DNA of 64,000 nt from Phymatolithon calcareum (Eukaryota > Rhodophyta > Florideophyceae > Hapalidiales). Below are positions 9,970 through 19,126 of the stretch, piece by piece; the stretch's first letter is position 1, and the number at the start of each line of letters is the position of its first letter. A program made the position numbers and the translations under genes. Location: NCBI GenBank assembly GCA_977006965.1, contig OZ345369.1, forward strand, positions 1,550,001 to 1,614,000. Direction: 5' to 3'. A model generated the notes under the pieces. It ran no database searches, was not told the DNA's origin, and worked only from the letters and a program-made list of their open reading frames with translations.

Positions 9970-10418
9970 TGTTAAGAACGGAAAAGGCATTAGACTCCAT
10001 ACTACTCTACAGCGTCACCACAATTGACAATATGGAAAACGACGAGTCCCTGTATTAGAAGAAGAAAGGTAGATTTTTATTTAAAAGTTACCAACGCATC
10101 TGCTGACAACTGGGGCAACTTTCTTAGTGCCAAAAGGTTTTGGCTGGATTCTGTCTATGGAAGGGTTTCTTTTCTTGTTGGTGTAACACGATACAGTGGA
10201 ATACAAAAACCCACCTCTGGTCTCCTTCGGGACTTCGAGGGGGAAAATTACTCCCCTGACCTGTGGCACGCGGTGATTTCAGGTTGCGGCCAGTCGAGTT
10301 CCTGTATTAGGGACCAGGCGATATACTAGAATGAACAAGTTATGAAAAGCTGCTCCCGTACAGTCTTAGGAGTGTTAATGAGGGCTTTCAAATAAACAAC
10401 TAAACAGTTGCAAAAAAA
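9970..10418 (+). mobile_element. 3' fragment of a second LINE family, itself interrupted by a nested element
   Basis: 9970-10058 and 10311-10418 together match the last part of the element at 46107-46595. They contain the C-terminal codons of ORF2 (FxSILLYSVTIIxNMENDESLY-like), the 3' UTR with TTTCAAATAAACAAC, and an A-rich tail. The 14-bp duplication ACGACGGCATGGTA / ACAACGGCATGGTA (one mismatch) flanks it at 9956-9969 and 10419-10432. The copy is short, 5'-truncated and split by the insertion at 10059-10294. Confidence 0.85.
10059..10294 (-). mobile_element. SINE-like element nested in a LINE fragment, 16-bp target-site duplication
   Basis: A 236-bp insertion flanked by CGAGTCCCTGTATTAG (10043-10058) and CGAGTTCCTGTATTAG (10295-10310). 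Its left end begins AAGAAGAAAGGTAGATTTTT, so read on the minus strand it ends in an AAATAAAA-like signal and a (CTT)n tail. The first 165 bp match the element inside each cyclin unit (18962-19126), so the shorter copies are 5'-truncated relatives. No coding capacity is seen and no tRNA-like head is obvious. Confidence 0.8.
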
Positions 10419-10476
10419 ACAACGGCATGGTAACATCCATTTCGAGGGTATAATGCTTGACTGCTTCTGACTCTGC

Positions 10477-10725
10477 TTGTGTGTAGTCGGCAGAAAAACT
10501 GAAGAGCCATGGTCGACATTTATAGGTTCGCCACAACGCCAATCGAAATGTTTCAACACGCCAGGCAAATTTTCATGCCCGGTACCACGCAGTCGACCAC
10601 ATTCACTTCGTCTGCAAAACAGGACTGGAAAATACAGTACGAGAATTCTCGGTGTGAACATTCACTTCAATTATCGTCCAAATCTGTTGATGCAATGCAA
10701 CAAAGGAGAGCATTGTAGTACACAA
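10477..10725 (-). pseudogene. Decayed cyclin promoter and 5' fragment
   Basis: 10477-10580 is a diverged copy of the cyclin promoter and leader (GCAGAAAAACTGAAGAG, TTTATAGG, CAACACGCCAGG in order). The rest is non-homologous or heavily diverged. It marks an older duplication immediately left of the intact array. Confidence 0.55.
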
Positions 10726-10795
10726 GTCAACGAACAATAACACATTTCTACTCACATTCTGTACCCCTGTTTCCTTCCCATCACTGGCAAGTGCC

Positions 10796-12262
10796 TCAAA
10801 AAAAAGTATCAAAAGGGTCGATGTCGCGGAAAACAAAATCAAATATTGCCACCTCGCGTCCGTGTTCCACCTCTTGCTCCACCTCGTGCTCCACCTCGTG
10901 CTCCACCTCGTGCTCCACCTCGTGCTCCACCTCGTGATCCACCTCGTGCTCTACCTCGTGATCCACCTCGTGATCCACCTCGTGCTCCACCTCGTGCTCC
11001 ACCTCGTGCTCTACCTCGTGATCCACCTCATGCTCCCGCGCCGCTACCACTGCCACTCCACAAAACTCCTCCTCCGACCCCTCCACCTCAGACTCAATCC
11101 CTTCAAAACACTCTACCTCACTAACAACAAACTCAACCGCTACTTTTCCAACCTCCCCCTTGCCCCCAATGTCCACTCTTTGCCCCACTCGTTCATCACT
11201 GTCGAACATCCTCGGTACCACCGTCGCCTTCAGCTCCATACCACTTGCCAGCAGTTTCAGCACGCTCAACCTTATCCCAGGCCGTCCCGAGTAACAAGAC
11301 CCCGCTTCCTCCGACAACAACGCTTCCGCCTCATTCACCGGAAACAGAGGCACTTGCGGATAATTGAACCTCGCGAGGGCAAACGAAATTCCCCTGATAA
11401 CCCCACGGGGCACTCGCTCCACCCCACCCATGTCGAACCGCGAAATACGTCTCTTCTCACAACATCCATAAAAACTGCTCCTCTCCGAAACAGGAGACGT
11501 CGGCGCGTAACCATACTCCCATTCCCCGCTCTCCTCTGCCCGTAGTGTTTCCAAAACTGAAACCCATTCCCACCTTACCAACGCTTCACGAACAACGCAT
11601 TGTTCCACCTCTTCAAACCGTTCCTTCGACACATGACACCGCCAGTCCAAAGCTTTCAGAAAAGCTTCCTCCAGAACATTCACTTCTTCCACCGAAACCA
11701 GCCCAATAAATGCAAACTCCTTGTTAGACACCACACGATCTTCGTGCAACTTGGCCGCCACCACGAAGGCCGCCAACAGCAAACGGTGCGCATTTCCCCC
11801 ATGCATGAATAGCTCCGGCTCATACAGCATTGTCTTGTCCAACAAGGCAACCATGACGATATAAACGGTGTTCGAAAACGTTGCGCTGAATGACAGAAGA
11901 CGCGCAATGTAATCATGGATGGGCATTCGCGGCAGCCCAGCGCCTCTAAACACGCACTGCGCACGGGGGCACAGAGCGGCTGCAAATTGAGCCGCATAAT
12001 ATGCACGCTCGACTCCCGCGACACATAACTCAGGTTTCGGCGACGCATATGCCGCCTGCCTCATATCGAAAGCCCCGTTTTCCCGAGCAATTGCCGCTTG
12101 CTCCAACAACTTGTTCCCCCTCGCAACACGTGCCCCCAACGCAGCCTGTAGTATGGAGCAAATCGTCGTAAGAGAGCATACCAGCCGTACCGGGTCTCGG
12201 TCACTGCCCGTCTCGCATGACACGGGCGACGATGGCAAGGTTTCCTCCATTTTCGAATGCAT
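10796..12262 (-). CDS. P-type (PHO80-like) cyclin, array copy 1
   Basis: A 488-residue protein. The cyclin box (about residues 111-226) shows the PHO80/P-type pattern: PIHDYIARLLSF, then ALLDK, then GNAHRLLLAAFVVAAKLHED, NKEFAFIGLVSVEEVN and LEEAFLKALDW. Such cyclins bind Pho85/CDK5-like kinases in phosphate, nutrient or cell-cycle signalling; the partner here is unknown. An acidic segment follows, then a tail of 14 four-residue repeats (EHEV, DHEV, EQEV) and a conserved end, IFDFVFRDIDPFDTFF. Start choice: the frame extends 36 codons further up, but that stretch translates the TATA box (CTATAAATA, 12351-12359), so the ATG at 12262 (MHSKMEETLP) or 12250 is the real start. This copy has three fewer tail repeats than the others and Asp where they have Gly near the C-terminus. 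Confidence 0.85.
   Translation of the reverse strand: MHSKMEETLPSSPVSCETGSDRDPVRLVCSLTTICSILQAALGARVARGNKLLEQAAIARENGAFDMRQAAYASPKPELCVAGVERAYYAAQFAAALCPRAQCVFRGAGLPRMPIHDYIARLLSFSATFSNTVYIVMVALLDKTMLYEPELFMHGGNAHRLLLAAFVVAAKLHEDRVVSNKEFAFIGLVSVEEVNVLEEAFLKALDWRCHVSKERFEEVEQCVVREALVRWEWVSVLETLRAEESGEWEYGYAPTSPVSERSSFYGCCEKRRISRFDMGGVERVPRGVIRGISFALARFNYPQVPLFPVNEAEALLSEEAGSCYSGRPGIRLSVLKLLASGMELKATVVPRMFDSDERVGQRVDIGGKGEVGKVAVEFVVSEVECFEGIESEVEGSEEEFCGVAVVAAREHEVDHEVEHEVEHEVEHEVDHEVDHEVEHEVDHEVEHEVEHEVEHEVEHEVEQEVEHGREVAIFDFVFRDIDPFDTFF
10862..11040. repeat. 12-bp minisatellite in cyclin copy 1
   Basis: Tandem copies of GTGCTCCACCTC with point variants (GTGATCCACCTC, GTGCTCTACCTC) encode the EHEV-type repeats on the minus strand. 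Copy number here is lower by three than in the other units. Because the period is a multiple of three, all frames stay open on both strands, which creates several long spurious ORFs. Confidence 0.9.
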
Positions 12263-12350
12263 CTTGTGTTCCTCTTGTTTTTTTTCTTGTCTTTTTTTTG
12301 TTTTCTTCTTCTGTGTGTGTTCGGCAGAAAAACTGAAGAGACATGGTCGG

Positions 12351-12359
12351 TATTTATAG
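12351..12359 (-). promoter_or_regulatory. TATA box of cyclin copy 1
   Basis: CTATAAATA on the minus strand, 89 bp upstream of the proposed ATG at 12262. The same box lies at 20811-20819, 25414-25422, 30017-30025 and 34636-34644 in the other copies, unchanged in each. Confidence 0.65.
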
Positions 12360-13023
12360 GCGCGCCACAACGCCCATCGAACTGTTGCAACACGCCAGGT
12401 GCAATGCCGTGCCCAGCGCCATGCAAGAAACAGCCATTTTTGGTGCTCACCGCGCCCCCCGCCGCCAACCCCCGATACCCTGCACGTCGCCTGCCAATTT
12501 ACGAATGCTGCGAAACAGTGCCGCTACCGCTTCGGGTATTTCGCGTCTCCCTCTTGTCACGCTAAATGCCGCCCCTGCCAACATCTCCCACACCACCCAT
12601 ATTCGTCTGCAAACATTGTGCGCGATCGACACGAAGTAGAAACGGAACAGTATGAGCAAATGGGCGTAAGATCATCACCGTGATGGTGTGTGACGCGGAA
12701 GTTTGCATTTGCATCGGTTCCGGTAAATTCGAGCATTTCATGGGGTGCAGGTCTGCGATCGCAGTCGACGAAGCACGAATCGGATGCTGCATAGAGCCTC
12801 GAAGTTGCCGCCAATTTACGACTGCTGCGAAATGACACCGCGGTTTCTTCCTCCCGCCGCTGTCAACGCCCATTCTCGCGCCATCGAGTGCAAGCCGTAT
12901 CACAGCCACTGGTTGTGTGGTCTAGTGCAATTGCGCGTCGATGGTCAACATCGCAACTTGAGCGTGACCAAAAGTTGCTGTGCATTGAATTGGCATTTCA
13001 AGTATCGATCGATACTTGCAGCC

Positions 13024-13086
13024 GCACACGCAGACCGAACGGTAGAGTCGGTGAAAAATTTGAGCTACCGTTCGGTCTGAGTGTGC
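13024..13086. repeat. Hairpin with 22-bp arms in unit 1
   Basis: Inverted repeat around CAGACCGAACGGTAG / CTACCGTTCGGTCTG with a 19-nt spacer. In this unit the right arm has one mismatch (GAGTGTGC for GCGTGTGC). The other units hold perfect copies (21484-21546, 26087-26149, 30706-30768). A 20-bp palindrome centred on ATCGAT lies just upstream. Confidence 0.85.
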
Positions 13087-13598
13087 AACGGTGAGGTGAA
13101 TCATACAAACAAACGGATCTCAGATGTAGTTTTTAGTTCTGAAGCAACGCAGAATCGCCTCTAATGTGGCGAAATGATGGTGTCGGCGGGGTGCAGCGGA
13201 CGTCGAAGCAGCGGAATAGGTGGAAGCCCATTTTTCGCAAGCCTCTTTTCACGTGCCACAATCCATGAGCGTCTCTCTTCAGCGCCGGTCAGGAGGAAGG
13301 TGGAGAAAATGGGTGAATGGGGCATCAGCTTTGTGCGGCACGAAAGAGAGGTGTTGTTGACTAACATTGGGCCGTGCATGTTTGATTTGCAAGTGGAAAG
13401 TCCGCGGGAAGGCACAGGCCTGCTGCGAGGGGAACCGTGTAATATGCTCGCTGCACTCCGCCGACCGAGAGCTGAGGCACAGGGGAGGTATGTGCGGCAT
13501 TGGGGATGGCGAAACCGCCCAGTGTCACGTGCATGTACCGCCTGCTCCACCAACTTGTTGCCGCCAAAGCACCACTCTACTTCACAGGACTGGAAAGA

Positions 13599-14333
13599 AT
13601 GGACGAAGTCGAACTGTACAATGAGATGACCCAAATGCTTCCTTCAAGGGCAGTTCAGGGACTATCGTTCATCGGAAAATTCAGGCTAGAAATACTGTCC
13701 AGCAAGTACTACTGTGACAGAGTCATAGCGACAATGAAGGCAGCGGGCCTAAGGCTAGACAAAGAGTACAATCTCTTCAAGGACTCGGTGTCGAAGAAGA
13801 AACTGGTTTCAGGGGATGATCGTATACTCAAGAATCTATGGGCTATAAGAAAGAGGATGAAGAAATGCGCAGGATACACGGCTGATTTCCAAACAAGAAA
13901 CTGGTACAGAGAAAACCAGAAGAAGGCAGAAGAAGAAATAGAAGCATTCGAGAGAAAAGCGCGTGCAGAGACACAAGCGGGCGTCGACAAGCAATTTGAA
14001 AGCGAAGTGAGAAGTATGTCAGCATGCAATGAAAGCGCAGAATTTTCGAAAAACCCCACAGAAGTGCAAAAATCGAAGAGCTCCGAACTTGAGGCGGGTA
14101 GCGACATTATTGCAACTGGTAACAACATTGAAGGGCAAAATCAAGCCCCAAAGACCTTAAGCCCGCGCACCAAAAACAGGGAAGATGACATGACCCCTGA
14201 AGGGAGTACAACGAGCGAATCGACACTCAAAGATTGCGAAACAGAAGAGCACGACCCCAAGCTCAGAGCCACTAATAATTCGAACCCCATACCAGCATCG
14301 CACGTGGACGCTGAAGAAAGTGTGGAATCATGA
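13599..14333 (+). CDS. LINE ORF1 protein
   Basis: 244 residues from the ATG at 13599 (MDEVELYNEMTQ), the first Met inside the element; the frame also continues upstream into the target sequence by chance. The N-terminal half is basic and helix-prone; residues about 105-130 look coiled-coil-like (KKAEEEIEAFERKARAE), and the C-terminal third is Ser/Thr/Glu-rich and probably disordered. No CCHC knuckle or RRM is visible, so RNA binding is only inferred from its position as ORF1. Its TGA stop overlaps the ORF2 start as ATGA, which suggests translation of ORF2 by termination-reinitiation. Confidence 0.8.
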   Translation: MDEVELYNEMTQMLPSRAVQGLSFIGKFRLEILSSKYYCDRVIATMKAAGLRLDKEYNLFKDSVSKKKLVSGDDRILKNLWAIRKRMKKCAGYTADFQTRNWYRENQKKAEEEIEAFERKARAETQAGVDKQFESEVRSMSACNESAEFSKNPTEVQKSKSSELEAGSDIIATGNNIEGQNQAPKTLSPRTKNREDDMTPEGSTTSESTLKDCETEEHDPKLRATNNSNPIPASHVDAEESVES

Positions 14334-17300
14334 TCCTGGGAAACAGAATAATATTCTCCACTTTTAACGTGGGCGGATCAGCAGAGACGCCCAAAATGGT
14401 TGACCAAATCATGGCAAAACACCATGTGCAAGTCCTTGGTCTCACGGAGACTTTTCAAAAAGAAGACACAGCGATCAGGGTGAATTTCGACCAAATTTGT
14501 TCTACCCGTCCGCAGGGCCCTCGAGAACGACCACGAGGAGGTGTAGCTTTAATTACTAAGGCTGGTACTCCAACCAAAGTGCTGGGTAAGATGGCTACAA
14601 AAGCATTCCAGGTCGTGGTTGCAAATGTGATGGACATTGCAGTGTCGGTTGCATACATATCTCCTCTTGCGAGTCGAGAGGAGTACGACAAGTGCTTGGA
14701 ATTCATCCACCGTCATTGCAGGGGGAAGGCGATAATCATGGGTGACCTTAACGCAAGACATAGGCACTGGGACCGCACAGGAAACTGGAGAGGGAACAAG
14801 ATTGTTTCGTGGGCCGCAAAATTCAACTGGAGAATAAGGACGACAACAAGACCAACATTTGTATCCAACCATGGCAAGAGCAACATCGATATCTTCATGA
14901 CGAAGTCCTTAGAAGGAGAGGTACCCGAACTGTTAAACGGCATGTGGGAGGGTGTCACAGAACACATTCCTGTAGCAATGAGGGTACTGAACTACAGGAT
15001 TATAACCCAGCGAAGAAAGAAGGTTATCTCAAAAACTGCCAGGCGAAGCCTGACAAGAACAACGAAGGCCAGAGAAGAACTGTCGAAATGGGTACCGGGC
15101 ATGATAGAGCAGCTGCATACCTGTACTGACAAACGGGAGTTGAACAACTGGTATGAACTTTTTCTGAAAAAGCTGAAGGAGCCGTGGACATCGTCTAAGC
15201 CGAGGCCCCCGAGATTTAAAAGTTTTTGGAACAAGGAGCTCGACAATCTGGCCAAGAAACGAACCCGGCATTATAAGACTTACAGGAGAACAGGCCTCGA
15301 AAGTGACAAAGAAGCCCTCCGAGAGGTGAAAATGCTGTTAAAGAAGAAGGTGAGAAAAGCCAAATGCGACCAATTTGAAAGATATCTTCATGAGGTTGAG
15401 AAAATGGGGCCGAGCGAGGCGGCGAACACCACAAGCAAGATCATGAAATCAAAAGCACGGAGGAAAGGAACAAACAAAGCTCTCGGGGCTCCTGTGCACC
15501 CAAGCAAATTCTCAGCATACATCTCAAGTGTTTGTAAGGCGGAAGAAGACTGGAATATGCCGTTGCGTACGTTTGCACTCAATAGGGCAATGAAGCGGCA
15601 CATCGCAAGAGCATTCAACAGAGCACCGAAGGGGAAGGCGGTAGGTCCAGACGGAATTGCGGTCGAAATGTTGCACGCGAACAAAGAAGCGGGGCTCGAA
15701 ATAATGCTAGCATTATGGGAAACATGCGGGAGACTCAAATGTCTTCCTCGGGCATGGCGCCAAGCAACTCTGATTCCCTTATACAAGAAAGGCCCAGCTC
15801 ATGTAGCAGCAAACTACAGGCCCATATCTCTTTTAAGTCAAGCCAGGAAAATCATCGACCCAGCTCTAGATGCATACATACGCGAGAACTATCGCTTCAA
15901 TAAGGTTCAGCTGGGTTTTCGGAAAGACAGAAGCACTTATCTCGCTATACTCCGGGCAAAAAGTTCAATGAAAAAGGGCCATCCGTTCATGGCAGTTCTT
16001 GACCTATCCGCAGCATACGATAGTGTGCCCAGGGATATCCTCATGAAGAGGCTGAAGGAGAAACTTCCCCAAGAGATAGCAAGGATGGTTGCGTACCTGT
16101 TAAAACCATCGTGGGTCACATCAGCTGGAGACGAGACAGAAACGTGGTGTATCATCGACCGAGGAGTACCTCAAGGTTCCCCGCTTAGTCCATGCCTATA
16201 CAATATATTCATGGACACATTCGCAGAAGCCGTCTCCAAGACAGACAGGAACGTTTCAGAAAGTCCTGTGCAATTGTTCGCAGATGATGTTCAGCTTCAA
16301 GCGAAGACAGGACGAGGAATGCAGAAACTTCTTGATATAGCGACCAGTTGGGCAAGCGAAAATGGCATGAAATGGAACACAAAACCAGGAAAAAGCGAAG
16401 TTCTTAAGTACAAAGGACTTCAGAAGCACACGTTTTACTTGGCAGGACGAGAACTATATCAAGCCTGGAGACTCTCGTATCTTGGGGTAAGCATGAATAA
16501 CAAGGGTGTTACGGATGACACGGCCATAGCAAGAGTTCGAAATGCTGCAGGATGCATACATAAGCTGCGGGAGCTTGGAGTGAATGTTCGAGGATTCAAA
16601 CCGGAGACATGCATCAGGATCTTTAAGTCGCTAATTATCCCGAAATGGGAGTATGCGTTACACGTTACTCCAATGACAAATCGATTGCTCTCGGCAATCG
16701 AGTCGGCAGAGGGCTTGTTCTACAAAAATGTTTTCGGAAAGTATGCCGAACACCGCCGGGACCGAATGCGAGTTCTGTGCCGACTGGGACCACCAAAGAT
16801 GAGGAGACGTCATCAAGCAGAAAGGTTTGCATTAAGCCTGGTAAGGCACAAAAAGCGCCTTGAAGAAACAGAAGAGTACGTTGGAAGAGATGAGGACGTA
16901 AAGGAAGCAATGAAGGATATTGAATATCTCAAGATGTATGAAGACTTGCGACAAGCCCTTCAGAAATCCCAGGAGGGATCTGTCACGAAGAAGACGAGGA
17001 GAGAAGAAACAATTAAGGTATGGGAAAAGGAAGAAGAAGGCAGGTCAATGAAGATTCCTATTGAAGGCAAGCTACCAGGGATCCTTTACATAGGAGAAAG
17101 AACAACACGTTTAAGGTGCCTAAGGTTGACATTCAACCGAGCACCCCTTTGGAGGAAATCAGTGTTGGGTGCGTACTGTGGGATTACCGCGGTGGTCGAA
17201 CTAGTCGCCTTACAACGTACTCTAGCGTCATCGAAGATGAGTACAGAAATTGAGTTTGAGTGCAAGAGACTTACCGGAGCTCTTGTTGGGAGAGAATTAC

Positions 17301-17341
17301 GAATCAAGAACGTTTTGAGCAGCCAGATGACTATAGCGTAG
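14330..17341 (+). CDS. LINE ORF2: endonuclease and reverse transcriptase
   Basis: 1003 residues, no interruption. N-terminal APE-type endonuclease: the STFNVGG start, LTET, the catalytic-region GDLNARH (Asp139) and SNIDIFM; the usual SDHxPI is replaced by TEHIPV. Reverse transcriptase follows with GPDGI, YRPISLL, the AVLDLSAAYDSVPRD motif, GVPQGSPLSPCLYN and the catalytic FADD (Asp652/Asp653), then YLGV. The C-terminal domain (RRRHQAERFALSLVRHKKR...) recurs in the truncated elements elsewhere in this window. No RNase H or zinc knuckle is seen. The enzyme nicks target DNA and copies the element RNA in place. The layout fits the Jockey/R1-like EN-RT group; finer placement needs a tree. Confidence 0.95.
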   Translation: MILGNRIIFSTFNVGGSAETPKMVDQIMAKHHVQVLGLTETFQKEDTAIRVNFDQICSTRPQGPRERPRGGVALITKAGTPTKVLGKMATKAFQVVVANVMDIAVSVAYISPLASREEYDKCLEFIHRHCRGKAIIMGDLNARHRHWDRTGNWRGNKIVSWAAKFNWRIRTTTRPTFVSNHGKSNIDIFMTKSLEGEVPELLNGMWEGVTEHIPVAMRVLNYRIITQRRKKVISKTARRSLTRTTKAREELSKWVPGMIEQLHTCTDKRELNNWYELFLKKLKEPWTSSKPRPPRFKSFWNKELDNLAKKRTRHYKTYRRTGLESDKEALREVKMLLKKKVRKAKCDQFERYLHEVEKMGPSEAANTTSKIMKSKARRKGTNKALGAPVHPSKFSAYISSVCKAEEDWNMPLRTFALNRAMKRHIARAFNRAPKGKAVGPDGIAVEMLHANKEAGLEIMLALWETCGRLKCLPRAWRQATLIPLYKKGPAHVAANYRPISLLSQARKIIDPALDAYIRENYRFNKVQLGFRKDRSTYLAILRAKSSMKKGHPFMAVLDLSAAYDSVPRDILMKRLKEKLPQEIARMVAYLLKPSWVTSAGDETETWCIIDRGVPQGSPLSPCLYNIFMDTFAEAVSKTDRNVSESPVQLFADDVQLQAKTGRGMQKLLDIATSWASENGMKWNTKPGKSEVLKYKGLQKHTFYLAGRELYQAWRLSYLGVSMNNKGVTDDTAIARVRNAAGCIHKLRELGVNVRGFKPETCIRIFKSLIIPKWEYALHVTPMTNRLLSAIESAEGLFYKNVFGKYAEHRRDRMRVLCRLGPPKMRRRHQAERFALSLVRHKKRLEETEEYVGRDEDVKEAMKDIEYLKMYEDLRQALQKSQEGSVTKKTRREETIKVWEKEEEGRSMKIPIEGKLPGILYIGERTTRLRCLRLTFNRAPLWRKSVLGAYCGITAVVELVALQRTLASSKMSTEIEFECKRLTGALVGRELRIKNVLSSQMTIA

Positions 17342-18271
17342 AGATTATGCAAGAGCTGCCCCGTTACTCCAAGGTGAGGCTTTGGGAGCTCTCAAAAATA
17401 AAATCATCAAATATCCCCCGCCAAAGCACCGGAATATGTGGAAGCCCATTTTTCGCAAGCCACTTTTCACGTGCCGCAATCCCTGAGCGTCTCTATTCCG
17501 CGCCGGTCAGGAGGAAGGTGGAGAAAATGGGTGAACAACGCATCAGCTTTATGGAGCACGAAAGAGAGGTGTTGTTTATTAACACTGGGCCGTCCATGGT
17601 TGATTTGCAAATGGACAGTCCGCGGGAAGGCACAGGCCTGCAGCGAGCGGAAGCGTCTAATACGCCACTTTTCGCAGACATGCGGACACAAATAGGTTGA
17701 GATTGTAGAAAGGGGCTTTGTGCCATGGTCAACTGCCGATGCGGCTTTGGTGGACCTTGGCGCAAAGGCCCTTTTCTACGATGTTCAACGTATTTACGTC
17801 CCGCATGTGTGCGAAAAGTGGCCTCGCTTCACTCCCGCGACCGAGAGCTGAGGCACAGGGGAGGTATGTGCGACGTTGACGATGGCGAAACCCTCCAGCG
17901 TCACGTGCATGTGCCGCCTGATCCACAAACTTGTTGCCTTTTTCTACTCGCCTACCCAACACTGCATGTAAAACGGCAGATATTGCCGCAAAATAGCACA
18001 CGAGACGCACCCCACGAGTGGAGGTGAAGGTGGAACCGTCGGGTGATAGATTGGTGAAGTAAAATTGGATGTCGCAATAGATTTGTTGCGGCTTATGTTA
18101 TCTGTTCAAGTGCCGAACGAATGAAACGACCTTACAGTTGTCAAAGTAAGAACATTGAAAGTTGAATGATTCATGAGAAACGGTATTCACAAGGGAATGA
18201 GTGTCACTCATTGAGTGAGCTTGGAGGGCAGCCGGTTTGTTAACTGTTGTGACTTGATTGCAGAAACCGGC

Positions 18272-18366
18272 GTCCGTATCAAGAAGAGGAGGAGGAAGAA
18301 GAATAAATCTTCGTTAAATGAAGATTTCTTCTTCTTCCCTCTCCTCCTCCTCTTCTTGACACGGAC
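18272..18366. repeat. Long hairpin with (GAA)n/(TTC)n arms, unit 1
   Basis: GTCCGTATCAAGAAGAGG and its near reverse complement at the far end enclose purine and pyrimidine tracts and a short loop around GTTAAAT; arms are about 40 bp. It looks like two SINE-like 3' ends joined tail to tail. Copies lie at 22875-22969, 27478-27572 and 32097-32191. Confidence 0.75.
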
Positions 18367-18961
18367 TTGGGTTTAAATGAAGATTTTTGTTTAAAAGTTA
18401 GTAACGCATCTGCAGAACGTCCGTATGAAGAGGGTCGGTCCTTGACTTCGAGGTACCTTGTTTTCCCTACTACCTCCATAGCTACCAGGGGACGCAATAC
18501 ATGATGATGGTGATACATCGATAGTGTCATGAGCACGATGGTGAGGTTGAGTACTAAAGAGTCCTCTACGTATTAATCCACTTGTGCAAGGTAGTCCACC
18601 GCCAATGCAGAGCTTGGAGAGTACCAAGACATATAGCAGTGCGTGGGAAATTGGGGGGACAGGAGGAAGAAGAAGAAGAAGGAGAAGAAAGTTAGAATTT
18701 TATTTAAGAGTTACCAACGCATCTGGTGAAGCAATTTCTAAGTTACATCCGCGCTGATTCACATTACGATCTATGACACTTGAGTTCAATACTGTAATCG
18801 GAGAGTCAGAAGCGTGGGAATTGCCGATCTTACTCCATATTTTGGACAGCGCCACGGATTTGGCATGGACAGGGCACAAGGCGCAGAGTGTCAGAGAAAA
18901 CCGCTCCGCTCCTTCGTCATCGCGTGCATAGTTTTTCGGACGGCCGCTATCTCGCTCTAAG

Positions 18962-19126
18962 AAGAAGAAAGGTAAATTTTTATTTAAAAGTTACCAATGC
19001 ATCTGCTGACGCTTGGGGCAACTTTCCTAGTGCCAAGACGTTTTGGCTGAATTCTGTCTATGGAAGAGTTCCTTTTCTTGTTGGTGTAACACGATTCAGT
19101 GGACTACGAAAACCCACCTCTGGTCT
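18962..19126 (-). mobile_element. SINE-like element in unit 1, 18-bp target-site duplication
   Basis: A 165-bp insertion flanked by the exact duplication CCGCTATCTCGCTCTAAG (18944-18961 and 19127-19144). Begins AAGAAGAAAGGTAAATTTTT; the body matches the longer 236-bp copy at 10059-10294. The same insertion with the same duplication is present in units 2-4 (23565-23729, 28168-28332, 32787-32951), so it predates the amplification. A related 3' end without a clear duplication lies near 18660-18730. Confidence 0.85.

Larger units (their letters stand above)
13574..17417 (+). mobile_element. Full-length non-LTR retrotransposon (LINE) in cyclin unit 1
   Basis: A 3844-bp insertion flanked by the exact 13-bp duplication CCGCCAAAGCACC (13561-13573 and 17418-17430). 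The empty site is preserved in units 2-4 (for example around 22021), where TTGCCGCCAAAGCACCGGAA is uninterrupted. It carries two overlapping ORFs, both open, and ends in AATAAAATCATCAAATATCC rather than a long poly-A tail. A nearly identical 5'-truncated relative lies at 9010-9646, so the family was active recently. Confidence 0.95.
13161..18010 (-). pseudogene. Two decayed cyclin 5' fragments in unit 1, the first split by the LINE
   Basis: Outside the LINE, minus-strand frames keep pieces of the cyclin N-terminal region: GGNKLVEQAVHARDTG and GGVQRAYYTVPLAAGLC (compare RGNKLLEQAAIARENG and AGVERAYYAAQFAAALC in the intact protein), then MRLVCYFAAISAVLHAVLG and KGNKFVDQAAHARDAG nearer 17730-18010. 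Frames are shifted relative to one another and no cyclin box follows. They are remnants of earlier partial duplications carried along in each unit. Confidence 0.7.

Noticed and set aside
10862-11040. CRISPR-like array
   Set aside because: The repeats are contiguous 12-mers without spacers and lie in a coding region of a eukaryotic gene.
12457-13080. Frames of 93-115 codons upstream of each cyclin (His/Arg/Ala-rich)
   Set aside because: They overlap each other on both strands, lie in promoter-side spacer, and change frame between units 1-3 and 4-5 because of the small insertions.
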